Source of the DNA: Odobenus rosmarus divergens
Taxonomy: Eukaryota > Chordata > Mammalia > Carnivora > Odobenidae
DNA: 64,000 nt
NCBI RefSeq assembly: GCF_000321225.1
Contig: NW_004450566.1
Coordinates: 2,066,512-2,130,511 of the forward strand
Direction: 5' to 3'
The notes under the pieces are model-generated. The model was not told the origin of the DNA. It saw only the letters and a list, made by a program, of their open reading frames with translations, and searched no databases. Position 1 is the first letter of the stretch, and each line of letters opens with the position of its first letter. This document shows positions 1-11,661 of this stretch, in pieces. The position numbers and the translations under genes were made by a program.

Positions 1-1850
1 AAAAAAAAAAAGAAATATGCATTTACATTTCCATCTATATCTTTTCATGACTTGGTAGCTCACTTTTTTTTTAATCACTGAATAGTATTCCATTGTATGA
101 ATGTATCATAGTTTGTGTATGCATTTACCTTTTAAAGGCCATCTTGGTTGCTTTGAAGTTTGGGCAATTATGAATAAAACTTCTGTAAACTCACATGCAG
201 TTTTTGGCATGGACATAAGTTTTCAAGTTAGTTGGGATTATACCTAGGAGCACAATACTGTATGGTAAGACTATGTTTATCTTTGTAAGAAACTGACAAA
301 CATTTGAAGTGACTATACTACTTCAAACTGTAAACAACCTTAAGTGAGAGTCCTATTGCTCTTCATTCTCATCAGAAATTGATCTTATCTTCTTAATTTT
401 ATTTCAGGCATTCTAAGAGGTATATAGTGGTATGTCATTGCTTTCATTTGCAATTCTTTAATGCCACATGATGTTGAGCATCTTTTCATATGCTTATTCG
501 TCTTTTCCATATATGTCTTCTTTGGTGAGTTGTCTCTTCTATTTTTTATTGGATTGTGTTCTAATTGTTGAATTCCAACAGTTCTTTATATGCATTGGAA
601 ATATATCCTTTATTAGATATGTTTTCCAAATACTCTATTCCAATATTTTTTGCATGTATGTTGTCTTTTTTCTTAACATCATCTTTCACAAAGCAAAACT
701 TCTAAAAATTTTAATTTAGTCTAACTTACCAGTTTTTTCTTCTGTGGGTTATGCTTTAGATGTTTTATCTAAAAACTCAACTTTAAGCCCAAGGTCACCT
801 ATATTTTTTCTTACATTTTCTTCTGGAGGTTTAATAATTTAGGTCTATGATCTATTTTGAATTAATTTTTGTCAAAGGTGTAAGGTTTATGTTTAGATTT
901 TTTTTTTGCATGTGGATGCCCAACTGTTCCATCATCCTTTATTAAAAAGACCATCTTTTCTCCATTGAACTGCCTTTGCTCCTTTACGAAGGATCACTTT
1001 GCTGTATTTATGAGGGTTTATTTCTAGGTTTTGTTTTTTTTTTTTGCCCATTTATCTTTTGTGCAATGTTTTACCAATACTATACTGTCTTGATTACTAT
1101 AGGTACATAGTCAGTTTTGAAATCAGGTGGTGTAAACTCTCCATTTTTTTCCTCAGTATTGTACTGACTATTCTGGGTCTTTTACCTTTCCATATAAACT
1201 TCAGAATCAGTTTACCAGTATCTTCAAAATAGCTTTCTGGGATTTTAATTATGGTTGTGTTGAATCTAAATCAAATTGGGAAGAATGAACATCTTTATAA
1301 TACTATCCTTCAGTACATGAATATAGAGTAGCATTCCATTTATTTAGATTTCCTTTGATTTTCACAGAATTCTGTGGCTTTTAGCATGTAGATCCTGTGC
1401 ATATTTTGTTAGATTTGTGCTTATATATTTCATTTTTTTTTGTTGTTTTGTAAATGACATTGTTATGCTCTTTGCTGGTATATAGAAAAACAACTTTTGT
1501 ATATTAACTTTGTATATTGTGGCCTTATTATACTTGTTTATTATTCTGAGAATTTTTTTGTTGATTTTTTGGAATTTTCTACATAGACAGTTATGCCCTT
1601 TTTGAACAAAGATGGTTATATTTCTTCCTTTCATTTTCCTACCTCATTGCATTATGTAGGACTTCCAGGATAATGTTGAATAGGAGTGATGAGAAAGAAC
1701 ATCTTTGCCTTGTTTCAATCTTAGGTAGAAAACATCTAGTTTTTTGCATTAAGTATGATACTATATGTACATCCCAGGTTATTTTTAACTGATACTTTAA
1801 AAATATTTGAGAACATCTAAGGTTGTTGTTAAATATTTTTGACTTCTGAT
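1..1850 (-). mobile_element. Old LINE-1 fragment, antisense, cut by window start
   Basis: Read on the minus strand this is LINE-1 ORF2 C-terminal and upstream sequence. On the plus strand the order matches an antisense L1: the complement of the 'tggaatactattca' block near 80-95, then the 'gatgttgagcatcttttcatatgcttatt' block near 470-500, then 'ttgattactataggt' near 1090 and 'aggagtgatgagaaagaacatctttgcctt' near 1682. There are many frame breaks and no usable ORF. Divergence suggests an old mammalian-wide subfamily. The left end may continue outside the window, and the right end near 1850 is approximate. I see no target-site duplication. Confidence 0.88.
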
Positions 1851-1900
1851 ATCTTCTCTACCTTGTTGATACCAATAAACCACTTACTTAGTACCCTTCA

Positions 1901-2132
1901 AGAACTATGATTTTGTTTTTTTTTAAGATTTTATTTATTTATTTGAGAGAGAGAGAATGAGAGACAGAGAGCACGAGAGGGAAGAGGGTCAGAGGGAGAA
2001 GCAGACCCCCTGCTGAGCAGGGAGCCTGATGTGGGACTCAATCCCGGGACTCCAGGATCATGACCTGAGTCGAAGGCAGTCACTTAACCAACTGAGCCAC
2101 CCAGGTGCCCCCTAGAACTATGATTTTGTTTT
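1901..2132 (-). mobile_element. SINEC (tRNA-Lys SINE) with perfect 19-bp target-site duplication
   Basis: The element body is 1920-2113, read on the minus strand: a tRNA-like head (complement of gagccacccaggtgcccc at the right), a CT-rich body and an A-rich tail (T-run at the left). The head contains pol III A-box-like and B-box-like sequence, as in all the SINEs here. It is flanked by the perfect direct repeat agaactatgattttgtttt at 1901-1919 and 2114-2132. The body belongs to the subtype with 'gagtcccgggat' and a 'tctctcattctctctct' 3' region. Confidence 0.97.
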
Positions 2133-3300
2133 AAAGCTAGGATAAGACAGGAAAAAATGTAAAGATATTCTGCAGAACACTAAGAATAAATAACACCTGA
2201 TCAGGAACAAGCTCAAGCTGGTAAGCCACTCTCTGAGTCCAAATTAAGAAGAGGGGATTTAAGGTTTGTTTCTTGGTTAGGAGCATCTCCCTCACAATAT
2301 CTGTTCTCCTCATTCCTTTGGAGCTATAGCCCATTCTTCAGAATACCTTGTTGTAATTCTATCCCTAGGAAACACTGTTATTAATTAGTAGATGAGTCAA
2401 TAGAGGTTGAGGGAGTTTGTCCATTACACTGAAATGGGAAAATGATAAAAGGAGATTTCAACTCTCATTGCCTGGAAGGTGTGTTTCCCATACTCCAAAT
2501 TGGAATTCTGAATGAATTCCACCATATTAACTATTTATATTCAGTAGTTATTTTCTGTAAATTCTTGTTAGGATACTGTTCTACATTTCTGATGTTATAC
2601 ATTCATTCAACAAACATCTATGATTATGTTCTTCATGAGAAGCTTTAGAAACTTATCCAGTATGTAAATAATCCCTATGCATGCACATGTTCTGAATTCT
2701 AAATCGCTGCTTCCCATATGTAGTTTTGGATTCTGACTATCTGAATCAGCTCAGCATCATTAGCAGAGTTCTCCCTTTGCAGGTACAAGGCAAAATCATT
2801 AAATAGAAGGTCATTTTTCAGCCCTTATGAGAGTAGTATCTCTGGGCTTATCTTTCCACTTGCTTTTCTGCCAGCTTATTCTGAACAATATCTTCAGTTT
2901 CATTTGGTTATGTTACCTGGTTTGAGAGAGATAGAAGAAAGTGTAATAAATTTATAAGTCATTATGCATCCTCTTGGATTGATTTACATAAGAAAAGACT
3001 TCTGGAAGAAGAGAAGCGATAAGGCAGACACAAGAGAAGGAAAATGCAAGAAAGATCACAGAGTTTGGACCAGAAGGAGATAAGACTGAGAGAGAAGAGA
3101 GAGAGAGCAAGAGAGAATAAATTTGTCGAAGGATAGCCATGATGAGTGAGACTTTGAGAGAAGAGCAAAGGGGGATTTTGCTGTGAATTAAGCAATATAA
3201 CCTCTCCATTGTGCCAATTTTAGAATGTTTAATAAATGTTTACATGAATTTTTAAAGTTTTATTATTTTTATGTATATTATTTTTTACATTATTTTTTAT
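2133..3300. other. Unique sequence, no gene recognised
   Basis: No repeat family or exon recognised. There is a GA-rich low-complexity patch at about 3085-3120. Short open frames on the minus strand around 2952-3209 run through this patch and show no protein-like composition. Confidence 0.5.
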
Positions 3301-3316
3301 TATTTTATTTATTTTT

Positions 3317-3462
3317 AAAGATTTTATTTATTTGACAGAGAGAGCACAAGCAGAGGGAGAGAGAGGGAGAAGCATGTTCCCTGTGGGACTCGATCCCAGG
3401 ACCCTGGGATCATGACCTGGGCCGAAGGCAGCCGCTTAACCAACTGAGCCACCCAGGCGTCC
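3317..3462 (-). mobile_element. SINEC fragment, minus strand, shortened body
   Basis: The tail complement aaagattttatttatttgacagag starts the copy and the head complement gagccacccaggcgtcc ends it. The body is shorter than its neighbours (about 145 bp against 190-200) because part of the CT-rich and middle region is missing. The flanks are T/A-rich, so a target-site duplication cannot be placed. Confidence 0.92.
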
Positions 3463-3491
3463 GTATTTTATTTTATTTTTATTATCCCACT

Positions 3492-3721
3492 CAGATAGGT
3501 TATTTATTTATTTATTTTAAAGATTTTATTTATTTATTTGACAGAGAGATAGAGCACACAAGCAGGCAGAGAGGCAGGCAGAGAGAGAGGGAGAAGCAGG
3601 CTCCCTGCTGAGCAGGGAGCTTAATGCGAGGCTCAATCCCAGGACCCTGGGATCTTGACCTGAGCCGAAGGCAGACGCTTAAACAACTGAGCCACACAGG
3701 TGCCCCCAGATAGGTTATTTA
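3492..3721 (-). mobile_element. SINEC with 15-bp target-site duplication
   Basis: The body is 3507-3706, minus strand. The flanking direct repeat cagataggttattta is perfect at 3492-3506 and 3707-3721. The body carries a GCAG-rich duplication in the pyrimidine segment. It lies only 30 bp from the preceding minus-strand SINE, in the same orientation. Confidence 0.96.
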
Positions 3722-5055
3722 GTTACACTACTTTCCTTCTTTCTGCCTAACACCTTGCATATCAACATTCTTATCAGACTGATTGTGATGCTTGATTGCA
3801 GCTTTGTCCCTAGAATCTATGACTCACCTGTCTCTTGATTCCAGTCCAACCTGCCTGCTGAAGCAAGCCTGTGCTCATTCATCCCCAACCCATATCCCAT
3901 GTACTACACTCCCACTTACTCAAGACTCTTAGACAGTCAGTTGTATTCCCCCCCGCAAAAAAAGCCACATGATTAAATAGAGAAAATAGAATTTTATATG
4001 GAGAATTAGTTATAAAGCTTTCAGAGGGCTGAAAAGCCAAAGAAGTGGCAGAGATTAACAAAAGCAGGAAGCTGCTAGCATTGCTAACACTGCAAAGACA
4101 TGGAAAAGATGTTACTGAAACTCAAAAACTAGGGCCATGCAGTGAAATCTCAAAACCTATCTGGGGGAGTTGGGATTATGGAGGAAACACAGCTGCTGTT
4201 AAAACACTACAGGAAGTGGAAAAAAAATAGAAATACTCTGGTTTCTCTTTTTCATCTTCCATTCTCTCACCAGTGCTTCCCTTTGACCAACAGGGACCTG
4301 AGTAAGAATTTCTAACAGGACAGCCTTTCCAACAGGCTTCCCATGAAGATGCACTAGTGCCTCTGCTGAGGTTGGAAGACAGCATCTGGCTTCCGTTTGG
4401 GTTATTAAGATCACTGATTCCTTACCCCCACATTATTTTACCACTTGGTACACCAGTGCTCCCAAGCTATCTGAATGATCTGTTTCTTTGATATACCACC
4501 CCCTCCGCAACCTAGAAAGCAGGCAGGAAAAGTTCTGTCCCTACACCTCAGCACTTCAGGGACCCAACTTATATTCTGTCTTGGCCCTCATTCTGAATGT
4601 ACTTATTCTGTTCAGATGACTCTCATTTCTACCCTCTTTGTGCAATATATTACTTTCCCTGCTCAGACATTCACTGTGATATGGGTTTTTATGGTCTAAT
4701 TGGATATCTGGCTTTGTAGATTTTATTCTTGGCATCTCACTCTGAAACTCATGGGCCAGCTTTGACCTACCCCTACACACAGCCCAGATTCTCAGAAACA
4801 ATGTGGCCAAGGGCCGGGGCTCTAGGCTCTGCTTATGTAAGAGTTCATCCTAAGTAAGGACGGACTACTTATACGCACAAAATGGTTTACACTGAATAAT
4901 GCTGGCTACTGACCCAAACTCTTGATCAGAGATGGACATATATGATTTATTAATCTTTACTTTTTAAGTGTTCAGAACTCAAATATGAACACACACACAC
5001 TTGGTGTTTCTCCAATACTTTCTTTCCTTCTACCAATCATCCTGGGATGTTAATT
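3722..5055. other. Unique sequence, no gene recognised
   Basis: Nothing recognised. Small overlapping ORFs occur on both strands (for example 4176-4414 minus and 4475-4699 plus) but lack domain-like composition and conserved motifs. Confidence 0.45.
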
Positions 5056-5277
5056 AAGATATTGAACTTGGGAAACCAGAGTGGCTCAGTCATTTAAGCG
5101 TCTCACTCTTGATTTCAGCTCAGGTCATGATCTCAGGGTCATGAAAGAGAGCCCCACTTCAGGTTCCATACCCAGCAGATTCTCTCTCTCCCTCTCCGTC
5201 TGTCCCTCCCCCAGCTCACCTCACCCTCTATCTCTCTCTCTAAAAAATAAATAAATCTTTAAAAAGATAATGAACTT
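5056..5277 (+). mobile_element. Older SINEC copy with diverged 14-bp duplication
   Basis: The body is 5070-5263. The head (gtggctcagtcatttaagcg) and the 'ggtcatgatctcagggtcatga' middle identify an older SINEC subtype than the gcgcctgggtgg copies. Flanks are aagatattgaactt (5056-5069) and aagataatgaactt (5264-5277), 13 of 14 identical. Divergence of both body and flank fits an earlier insertion. Confidence 0.93.
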
Positions 5278-5660
5278 AATCTTCTTTAAAGAGCACTAAG
5301 AAAGCCCTCAAATAGAGTTTTAATTGTCTCTGGGGTCATGTAGTTGCTTTAAAGAATTAAATATGAACAATTTTCTTTTTTCTCACCTACCGGGTAAATA
5401 TTTCTATAAATTCCATCCTTGAACATTAGTTGAAAATCCAAAAAAAAAAAAAATGTTATGAATTAAACACTTTCTTAATATAATTAGGATTGAGCCACCA
5501 TAAATATACTTCACCGTCTATGATGTAATAAACTAAAACCCAAAGAAACAGTGTGAGATGTGCCAAGTTTCATTTTAGACTTGTATTCCTTGTATCTTTT
5601 TCTTAAGCACCAGTACATTTATATTCTTTGCACTACTCACCTCTAATCCCAACTATCTAA
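5278..5660. other. AT-rich unique sequence
   Basis: Nothing recognised apart from an A-run near 5441-5453. Confidence 0.45.
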
Positions 5661-6042
5661 TCCAGTGTTTCTAAAATTCTAATGTGCGGGGCGCCTGGGT
5701 GGCTCAGTCGGTTAAGCGTCTGCCTTCGGCTCAGGTCATGATCCCAGGGTCCTGGGATCGAGCCCCGCATCGGGCTCCCTGCTCCGCGGGAAGCCTGCTT
5801 CTCCCTCTCCTGCTCCCCCTGCTTGTGTTCCCTCTCTCACTGTGTCTGTCTCTGTCAAATAAATAAAATCTTTAAAAAAAATAAAATAAAATAAAATTCT
5901 AATGTGGGTATACATCACCTGGATATCTTGTTAAACTACAGATTCTGAATTATGAGGCCCAGGGTAGGGCTTTAGATTCTATATTTATAATAAGCTCTTA
6001 GGTGGTGCTGATACTGTTGTTGCAGTCCACACTTTGAGTAGT
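5661..6042. mobile_element. MER5-type hAT DNA transposon, split by a SINE
   Basis: The left piece 5661-5686 (ccagtgtttctaaaattcta) and right piece 5892-6042 (catcacctggatatcttgtt, cagattctgaattatgaggc, ending cagtccacactttgagtagt) join into one MER5A-like non-autonomous hAT element. It has inverted ends of the 'cagtggttctcaaact' kind. The SINE at 5687-5891 interrupts it near its left end. Confidence 0.85.
5672..5906 (+). mobile_element. SINEC inside MER5, perfect 15-bp duplication
   Basis: The body is 5687-5891. The head ggggcgcctgggtggctcag is close to consensus, with an A-box (tggctcagtcgg) and B-box (gggatcgagcccc). The tail is an AAAATA-type run. The direct repeat taaaattctaatgtg lies at 5672-5686 and 5892-5906, perfect. 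The duplicated bases are MER5 sequence, so the SINE is younger than that transposon. Confidence 0.98.
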
Positions 6043-7970
6043 AAGTATTTAATCAACTTATCCATATCATCTAATAAGGCGGGAGAAGTATTTCTTTTCT
6101 CTCAGATGTTGGCATTTTTTTCAGGCAATAAAGCGGAAGCCAAGTAGGAGATCCTGTCTGGTGGAATTTCAGACAGCAGCTCTGGCCTCATGGGAGTCTA
6201 GAGGCAGTTTCAGGGGCACTTCTGGGGCAGCCCCCTGAACTCCCTTTCCATGGTTGCAGGCAAAGTAGCAGATAGTCTGGTTGAGTTGCTTTTGTGGTGG
6301 TGTTCTGGTATCATGCAGATGAAGATGTTTTTGTAAGCCAGAGAGTAAATTTGAAAAAAAGCAAAGATTAAGATATTCTAGTCATAATACCCACTGCAAA
6401 GTTTGAACTGTTTGGGGACAGTTTACTTCCACTTGACTGTTAGGAAACAGTTACTAAGTGGCTTTGACTTTTTCACGGTATTGGAAACTTACATCCTGTG
6501 CATATTGATGCATAGTACAAAAGCAATAGCTGTTGAGCCTTGTGAGAAGTATAAAAAAATATACATTTTCATATGCAATTGTTTTCTCAAATCAAAATTG
6601 TAAACTGTGATAAAAGAAACACATTTCCCCACATTGGCCTAGGGTGAGCAATGCCTCCACAGAAAAACTACCGTCAAAGGGTCAAAGGACCAGTGCTTGG
6701 GGCCATTTCAAATCTCTTCAGGTCCTTTAGATTAGATCAGTTGTTTAATTTAAATCTTTAAAGAACTTAAATTCTGTTCTTACATTTCTCTTTCTAAAAT
6801 AAAAACTCTTTGTTTAATGTGTCATTTTATCAGAATTTTACAGCAGTGATAGCATGATGCACACAGGCTTCAGTATCTCTCTTATTAGCATCCCTAAGAG
6901 AAGAAGGGCAGAATTATATTTTCATGCAAGACACTAAGAAATAAAAGAATGACTTAAAAGCAATATTAAAATTAGAAATGGGCTAGGTTCTGGGACTAGA
7001 TACTATCTAGAAAATGTGGTAAATCGTCCATGTTTTTCACACAGCATCACTCTGCATTGTGAGATTCCCTGGGTCTTTTGGTGTGCTGGCTACTTCTTTG
7101 TAAGTGGCTGAGTAAATTTATCATCTCTGTGTCATATGAGCTCACTGCTGGCACCGTTTCAAGAAATCTCATTATTTTTTGATGTCTGTGATGGATTAAA
7201 GATGAGAATATTGCTGGCCTAAGGCTTCGTTAGTCCCGCCTGTCATATTTGTCAGCTACAAAGCAGCTCTGCCACAGGGTTAGGAGGGCGTTTGGGATAG
7301 TGGGCCATTAAAACACGGTTCCATTACTTACACTCAGTTAGACTGAGGAAATGGAGGGTAACAAGTGTGAGAGTTGTCCCATGGGAACCATTTTTTTTGT
7401 TACACACCCAAAAAAGAAAAATCAAGTTGACAGCAGAAACAGCAAGAAGCTCTCTCTACATGGGATGGCTGTGGGTGAAAAGTGCTTGTTTGGGTAACCT
7501 CACAGGCAACTCTAAGAGTTCTGTGGCCAGGCAATATCCTGCATGATCAGCCCTGATTCTTATAAGGAACTGACCTTGGTTGGCTCTCTGGCCTCTTAGA
7601 GGCAGAACAAGGCTGTCTGAAGTCTTTTGAGTCCTCAGAACAAAGACTACCCATGGCGTATGTTGAGAATAATCAGTAACACATTGTGATTGGAAAGATA
7701 TTCTCAAGAATATTTTAAACCTCTAATAGCCTAATTTAAAATGACCTTTACTATTGTAATTTTTAAGGAGCCACTATATTCATAAGTTTTCACAAATACC
7801 GTATAGTACAAGGTAAAGCAAAATGATATCAACAATGTTACTGAAAAAATGATGATCTTATTCATGGTAATGCTTTATGAGTTTATTTCCTTCATGTTCA
7901 TGTAGGAGATAAGACATATGGGTCAGACTACCCAGGGATGTAGGTGCTTTGGGGATTTCTTCCCTGAACC
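6043..7970. other. Unique sequence, no gene recognised
   Basis: A 1.9-kb stretch free of repeats I can name. Frames such as 7456-7707 (minus) lack recognisable domains. No splice-bounded exon could be supported by eye. Confidence 0.5.
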
Positions 7971-7974
7971 CCAA

Positions 7975-8095
7975 TAGAATCATTTATTGTACCAACTACT
8001 CTACTAGATGATAGGGAGATAGAGGTTTAAAAAGAAGGTTTACAATCTATTATGGTAATTGACATTAAATCAGCTTACAAATAAATAAATATATA
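7975..8095 (-). mobile_element. L2 LINE 3'-end relic
   Basis: The plus strand reads as the complement of the L2 3' end: 'ttgtaccaactactctactagatgatagg' followed by 'ggtttacaatctattatgg' and an aaataaataaat block. Strongly diverged, so edges are approximate. Confidence 0.6.
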
Positions 8096-8299
8096 CCATG
8101 CATTTTGTTCAGTTCATTTCAAGGTATTTGGGGATTTTTTTTTTTTCCAAGATACTGTGTTGGGAATTCTGGCTGACACAGACATGAAAAACATCACCTT
8201 CTCGACCTGCATGATGATTATAGTCTTTTAGGAAAGAAAGACATGTAAAGAGATCATATAATACTTTGTAATATATTGTATGAAGCTGTGATTGTCTCT

Positions 8300-8366
8300 G
8301 ATTCTGTCGATTCTCTTTCCTTCCCTTCCTTTCTTTCCCTTCTCTTCTTTTTGTCCTTCCTTCTAT
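8300..8366. repeat. Pyrimidine-rich low-complexity tract
   Basis: Irregular CTTT/CCTT run around 8305-8364. It gives charged, repetitive ORFs on the minus strand (Lys/Arg/Glu-rich) and pyrimidine-coded ones on the plus strand, neither a gene. Confidence 0.75.
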
Positions 8367-8445
8367 TTGATTATCCAATAAATTATTATGTTGATAATAT
8401 GTATCAGGGACTATGTGCTAAGTGCAGCCAGATAGGATCAATTGA

Positions 8446-8655
8446 CTGCTTATTATGTGCCAGACATAATGCAAATTAGTTTATATTCATTAACTCAAGC
8501 AATTTAAAAAATGGTAGTATTATTTTCTTTTTATAGATAAAGAAATTGGGACTGAGAAAGATTAAATGATTTGTGCAAATAGTCAGGTAGAAATGTTGGC
8601 TTTTGAACAAAGGTCTGTGTGATTTCATAGTGTGTGATCTTATTCACTATACAGT
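8446..8655 (-). mobile_element. MIR SINE relic, antisense
   Basis: The plus strand shows the complement of MIR: 'gcttattatgtgccagacat', then 'attcattaactcaagcaat', then 'tttttatagataaagaaatt', then 'gattaaatgatttgtgcaaa'. This is the expected antisense order from tail to head. Confidence 0.82.
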
Positions 8656-10085
8656 TATACAGGAGATCTGTGTTATACTGTGAGATATTTTTCAAAGAAA
8701 ACACAACTTTTAGCCAAAACTGAACAAAAAGAAATTATTTCTAAAAAGTGAAATTATTTATCCAAACCCTGGTCACTTAATTTTAATGCATTAACAATGT
8801 CCCAAAATCAATTAACTCACACTGATAATGTATTTCTTAATAATATGTTTTAATGCCTTTTATTAAGTAATACTATAAAATAGTGTGTATATGTACATGT
8901 ATATGTATATATATGCTCATAATAAAAAAAACTTTAGTAAAAATACTTTCATCTTTAAAATCTTAGTTCTGGGCTTAATGGAAAATTACTGGGACCTACT
9001 AATTGGCTGCACCAAAAACAGTGGTTGTGAAAGTTTAACTCTGAGAGAGTATGACTTTGGGCAAGTAGTGGGGTGTACTGGGAAAACATTCATAATCATC
9101 TCTATCAACTTGGCTTGCACATCCAGGAGGGTGGAGGGAGGCAACCTGAAGTTTGATAAAGGTCCAAAGTATTTGTCTTTTACTTAACCTTCTTCAAGGC
9201 AGTAAAGCAGGATGGAAGGATTATGTTTTCCATATTCACTTGACACAGAGCACAAGATATCACACACTGGCTCTCTTTAAGCCAGATTTTCAGTGTAGGA
9301 TAGTCATGCCACTATGAAGTGTAATGCCTTAAAGCTCTGTCAGTGATGGGAAACTGAATTTGGATATTACCTTTATAAGCCGAGGGTCCTCATGTAGTGC
9401 TCCTGAGGGAGAAAATCAGTGGAAAGATAGATTAGGTGCTATTTTAGGAAACACACCCTTTAGTAGGACTAAGCTGTTACTCGACACCTGTGAGGACCAC
9501 AGAGTCTGGTGAAGTGCGACATTGGCCACTGTAATGAGTTAAGGGCCACTCCTATGTATTTAAATGCTCAGAGCCGCCCTAGCTAGGCCTGTTCCTCTCC
9601 GTGCACTGTGGACTCTTAAGAAACAGCTCACTCACCCATGTGCATGGCTGAGCACATCCATCCTACAGGACAGGCCATTCTCATCCCTTTACCCCCACAG
9701 GCTCTTTCAGAGGAACCCAGGAGAACTGTTCACTCAAAGGAAGAATTGGATGTCTAAACCCCCCAAGAGATGTACACTATTAATCCCTTCCTTAAGGCTT
9801 TTTTGGTGCCTCGACAAAAATTGTAAACAAGCTGAAATGTGTACTTCTTCCTCTTTCAGTGTCATACATAAAACAGTCTGATACCCCCAGATCTGATTTC
9901 ATGCATCCAGTGTTTTAAACATTTAATCCCACTATGCCACCTTCCATATTAATCTCTAAAGCTTTGTTTTGTTCATGCACCCCTTGTTCAAAAGTAGTCA
10001 GTAATGCACCCCACCTACACTCCTTGTTCCCTATATATGTGACTGCTGGATGTAGCATAAAGTCTGTAGAATTGTTTCCATAAAA
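8656..10085. other. Unique sequence with one uncertain ORF
   Basis: No repeat named, apart from a short TATG/TGTA-rich patch at 8884-8915. A 105-codon plus-strand frame at 9564-9881 begins with a basic, Ser/Leu-rich stretch that superficially resembles a mitochondrial presequence. I cannot match it to a family, and it has no visible poly-A or duplication that would prove a retrocopy. Confidence 0.4.
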
Positions 10086-10089
10086 ATTT

Positions 10090-10215
10090 TCATGAGTTCA
10101 AAGATTCTTGAGTTCAAGGACCATGTCTATTATTTCTTTTGAATTCCTCAGTGTGGTATCTAGCATGATGCCTTAAATATAATATGCCTTCATTAGCACT
10201 TGAAAATATTTGCCT
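10090..10215 (+). mobile_element. L2 3'-end relic, sense
   Basis: 'gttcaaggaccatgtctatt', then 'gaattcctcagtgtggtatctagcatgatgcc', then 'atatgccttcattagca' follows the L2 3'-end order (gggcagggac...tgtatccccagtgcctagcacagtgcc...). Diverged. Confidence 0.65.
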
Positions 10216-10735
10216 TTTTTATATTTATTTTTTCCTATTTTCAAAGCCACATTTGACATTAGTTAAGTTGCTTATTTGGAGATAAAAGAGTATTAGCAAA
10301 TGAAGATCGCTTGTCCCCAATTTTTTTAAAAAAATTAATGCAGTTTTAACATTTAGCTATGCTTTCTCTATGAAATATCATGTTTTATTAGATTTTCACG
10401 ATTCATTTTTAGCTATCAGTACTTTTCTAAGAATAGGAAGATGTCTGTTGTATTTGGTACTAGTAGAGTTACTGAAGCTTAGAATTTTACACAACAGAAA
10501 CATTGTCTTTTTTCTCCCCTTGGAGTGTTTCTTAATACTATTTAGTCATTCTACTTTTTAAGTGCCACAGAGCTACCCTCTCAGGGGTTTCTCCTTACTT
10601 TCTTCGCCCCAGTGCTTTCTCACCTCAAGAATAAAAAGGACAGTCAGTGTTTCCTCTGTACATTTTCCATAAGTTCCCTATGCTTTCCTTCAATTGCCAT
10701 AACCTGTCCTGGCATTTTTTACATTTTCTATTGAA
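10216..10735. other. AT-rich unique sequence
   Basis: Nothing recognised. Confidence 0.45.
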
Positions 10736-10737
10736 AA

Positions 10738-10888
10738 AATGAAAACTCTCAGGACACCTGGCTGGCTCAGTCAGAGGAGCATGTGACTCTCCATCTTGGT
10801 GTTGTGAGTTCAAGCCCCATGTTGGGTATAGAGATTACTTAAATAAATAAAACTTAAAAAAAGAAGAAAGAAAAAGAATGAAAACTCT
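10738..10888 (+). mobile_element. Short older SINEC subtype with 12-bp duplication
   Basis: The body is 10750-10876. It has a tRNA-like head (acacctggctggctcagtca), 'gttgtgagttcaagccccat' and 'gagattacttaaataaata', but no long CT-rich segment, marking an older, shorter SINEC subtype. The direct repeat aatgaaaactct lies at 10738-10749 and 10877-10888, perfect. Confidence 0.93.
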
Positions 10889-11430
10889 GATGAAACACTA
10901 TTAGGTTTCTTAATTTGTTTATTTTTAAAAAGCAAGGTATAATATAAATTAGATATTTAATATATTCTATTAATATCTATAATACAGTATTATAGATGTA
11001 TATTATAGAAAAATAGAATAAACAACTAGCTATATGCTGAAAAATTTCATGCCAAAATAAATTGCTATACTTCTGAAAAAGTTTAAATCAGGTGAGAATA
11101 CAGAATTTAGAGACTTTCTCTGGCATTATTTGACCAAAAATGGAAGAGGAAAAGAAAGAGGGTATCATTCTGCCTCCAGACACCCACTACATGAAAGTCG
11201 CAAAATTTTACAGTGACAGAGAGAAGCTGGGAATCTCCAAACCTAGGGTTACTCTAAATCTGACATTTCTTAAATATAAGAAATAAAATGTTAAAGAATA
11301 GGGGATTAAACTAAGTGCTTTATTCTCATAAATTAATGTAGCCAGAAAAAACATTTCATTTAATTTAAAACATCACCTGAATATTCAATAGTTATACTTG
11401 TGGAATTATTATAAAAGTTATTTATTAAAA
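10889..11430. other. AT-rich unique sequence
   Basis: Nothing recognised. AT-only runs occur near 10940-11030. Confidence 0.45.
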
Positions 11431-11431
11431 A

Positions 11432-11661
11432 ATATTAAAAGTGTTGGGGCGCCTGGGTGGCTCAGTCATTAAGCGTCTGCCTTCGGCTCAGGTCATGATC
11501 CCAGGGTCCTGGGATCGAGCCCTGCATTGGGCTCCCTGCTCTTTGGGAAGCCTGCTTCTCCCTCTCCCACTCCCCCTGCTTGTGTTCCTGCTCTTGCCAC
11601 CTCTCTCTGTCAAATAAATAAATAAAATCTTTAAAATATATATATATATATTAAAAGTGTT
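11432..11661 (+). mobile_element. SINEC with perfect 14-bp duplication
   Basis: The body is 11446-11647. The direct repeat atattaaaagtgtt lies at 11432-11445 and 11648-11661. The tail ends in a TA dinucleotide run (11638-11651) that has probably grown out of the AT-rich duplication. Confidence 0.97.

Noticed and set aside
5687..5760. tRNA-Lys gene at SINE heads
   Set aside because: A- and B-box-like sequence is present, but the heads are attached to SINE bodies with A-tails and duplications and lack an intact cloverleaf. They are SINE promoters, not tRNA genes.
5684..5866. Recurrent 'GAWVAQSVKRLPSAQVMIPGSWD' protein frame (also near 13461, 29328, 45507, 51971 on the minus strand, and 61297)
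   Set aside because: The frame is simply the SINEC head and body translated. It begins and ends with the SINE, so the similarity is repeat ancestry and not a gene family.
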